From NCBI GenBank assembly GCA_031267455.1, contig JAIRZC010000021.1, positions 1 through 7,699 of the forward strand: a DNA stretch of 7,699 bases, in the 5' to 3' direction. Positions 7,291 to 7,699 of the stretch are shown piece by piece (within the stretch, counting starts at the first letter, position 1; each line of letters opens with the position of its first letter). Under the pieces are notes generated by a model. That model was given only the letters and a program-made list of their open reading frames with translations, had not been told where the DNA came from and searched no databases. Origin of the DNA: Accumulibacter sp. Lineage in GTDB: Bacteria; Pseudomonadota; Gammaproteobacteria; Burkholderiales; Rhodocyclaceae. A program made the position numbers and the translations under genes.

Positions 7291-7311
7291 GCGATTTCAA
7301 AACGGAATCGC
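7291..7311 (+). terminator. Second hairpin between tolA and tolB, possible weak terminator
   Basis: GCGATT (7291-7296) and AATCGC (7306-7311) form a six-base stem with a nine-base loop, followed by the pyrimidine-rich CTTCTTT. The stem is weak and the trailing T-run is broken, so termination would be inefficient at best. A second AATCGC copy at 7328-7333, just before the TATAAT box, could pair with the same left arm instead. Confidence 0.25.
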
Positions 7312-7333
7312 GCTTCTTTGCACCGCGAATCGC

Positions 7334-7339
7334 TATAAT
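7334..7339 (+). promoter_or_regulatory. Candidate -10 box of a tolB promoter
   Basis: TATAAT is an exact match to the sigma-70 -10 consensus in the 139-base gap before tolB. No good -35 hexamer is found at normal spacing (the region 7310-7317 reads GCGCTTCT), and there is no extended -10 TG. Transcription would start near 7346, giving a leader of roughly 37 bases before the CTG at 7383. A separate tolB-pal promoter inside the tol cluster is known in E. coli, which supports the idea. Confidence 0.45.
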
Positions 7340-7370
7340 GAAGCCTTGTTAACTCTCGTTTTTTTCATGC

Positions 7371-7385
7371 AGGGGATTTTTTCTG
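7371..7385 (+). promoter_or_regulatory. Ribosome binding site and CTG start codon of tolB
   Basis: AGGGGA (7371-7376), a strong Shine-Dalgarno match, is followed by six T residues and then CTG at 7383, ideal spacing for initiation. Reading upward in the tolB frame, a TAA stop lies at 7350-7352 and no ATG, GTG or TTG occurs between it and the CTG. The protein from the CTG begins with a well-formed signal peptide. The ATG at 7367 is in a different frame. Confidence 0.6.
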
Positions 7386-7699
7386 AACCGATTCCACAAA
7401 CTTGGGCTGCTTGCGTGTTGCCTTGGCTTTTTCGCTTTTCCGGCGCAGGCCGAACTCGTCATCGATATCACGGGCGCGGGCGCGAGCCGACTTCCGATCG
7501 CGGTCGCCGATTTCGCCGGCGAGGCGCAGACCGCGCACTTGATCGCGTCGGTCGTCCGCGGAGACCTCGAACGCACGGGGATGTTCAATCTGGTCGATAC
7601 CGGCCCCGCCGTGATGGACGAATCCTCGACACCCAGCTACGCTGACTGGAAGTACCGTGGCGTGGACATGCTCGTTGCCGGCAGCGTCGCGTCAAGCGG
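7383..7699 (+). CDS. tolB: Tol-Pal system periplasmic beta-propeller protein TolB, 5' part
   Basis: TolB is the periplasmic partner that binds Pal and is released or recruited by TolA. Only the first 105 codons lie in the window, so the C-terminal propeller is not seen. Read from CTG, residues 1-23 form a Sec signal peptide: positive N-terminus NRFHK, hydrophobic core LGLLACCLGFFAF and cleavage motif AQA before ELVIDIT. The mature part has ITGAGASRLPIAVADFAG (29-46) and VVRGDLERTGMFNLVD (57-72), the N-terminal TolB domain typical of betaproteobacteria. The next canonical start in frame is a TTG at codon 53, which would destroy the signal peptide, so initiation at CTG or a base error is required. 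A one-base shift in the T-run would instead connect the frame to the ATG at 7367. The position after tolA agrees with the identity. Confidence 0.88.
   Translation, partial: MNRFHKLGLLACCLGFFAFPAQAELVIDITGAGASRLPIAVADFAGEAQTAHLIASVVRGDLERTGMFNLVDTGPAVMDESSTPSYADWKYRGVDMLVAGSVASS

Noticed and set aside
6431..7300. 289-codon open frame on the - strand opposite tolA
   Set aside because: It is antisense to tolA and its composition mirrors the Gly/Ser tract; no domain is visible.
7346..7645. 99-codon open frame on the + strand at the tolB position, starting before the ATG at 7367
   Set aside because: It is out of frame with the clear TolB signal peptide and mature sequence; it matters only as evidence for a possible indel in the T-run.
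1..7699. tRNA, rRNA, CRISPR arrays, insertion sequences or attachment sites
   Set aside because: No cloverleaf-like segments, regularly spaced repeats, transposase motifs or flanking direct repeats were seen in the window.

Overview
The window is a conserved bacterial chromosomal segment in which a Holliday-junction gene cluster (ruvC-ruvA-ruvB) runs directly into a Tol-Pal cell-envelope cluster (ybgC-tolQ-tolR-tolA-tolB). All of these genes are on the + strand. A divergent, apparently solitary adenine-specific DNA methyltransferase gene occupies the first 1.3 kb on the - strand. The proteins point to a proteobacterium. The RuvC segment around [19 protein letters not shown] and the TolB N-terminus (ITGAGASRLPIAVADFAG) look betaproteobacterial, while the joined ruvCAB-ybgC-tolQRAB order is best known from gammaproteobacteria such as Pseudomonas. 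This taxonomic reading comes from remembered family sequences; no search was run.

Layout. Positions 26-1291 (-) hold an Eco57I/TaqI-like N6-adenine methyltransferase with complete motifs I and IV; no restriction gene is visible. Positions 1292-1469 are a divergent intergenic region with one TATACT box on each strand. Positions 1470-4752 are a tightly packed operon: ruvC (ATGA overlap with ruvA), ruvA, a YdiK/PerM-type AI-2E family membrane protein one base after ruvA, and ruvB starting at a GTG inside the end of the membrane-protein gene. After 63 bases comes ybgC (4816-5241), then tolQ (ATGA overlap), tolR and tolA (GTG start, 12 bases after tolR). A 139-base gap with two small hairpins and a perfect TATAAT box precedes tolB, which runs off the right end.

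How the genes work together. RuvA and RuvB form the branch-migration motor on Holliday junctions and RuvC resolves them. TolQ and TolR form an inner-membrane proton-driven motor that energises TolA, which spans the periplasm to reach TolB and Pal at the outer membrane. YbgC is an acyl-CoA thioesterase habitually encoded with tol genes. The membrane protein between ruvA and ruvB has no known role in recombination.

I see mostly well-known housekeeping systems and no clear new system. The points most worth a second look are: tolB, whose frame has no ATG, GTG or TTG before residue 50 and seems to start at a CTG placed six bases after an AGGGGA ribosome site; the AI-2E family gene wedged by tight coupling between ruvA and ruvB; a short TolA whose usual long helical middle domain is largely replaced by a Gly/Ser tract; the lone methyltransferase; and a possible leaderless ybgC transcript.
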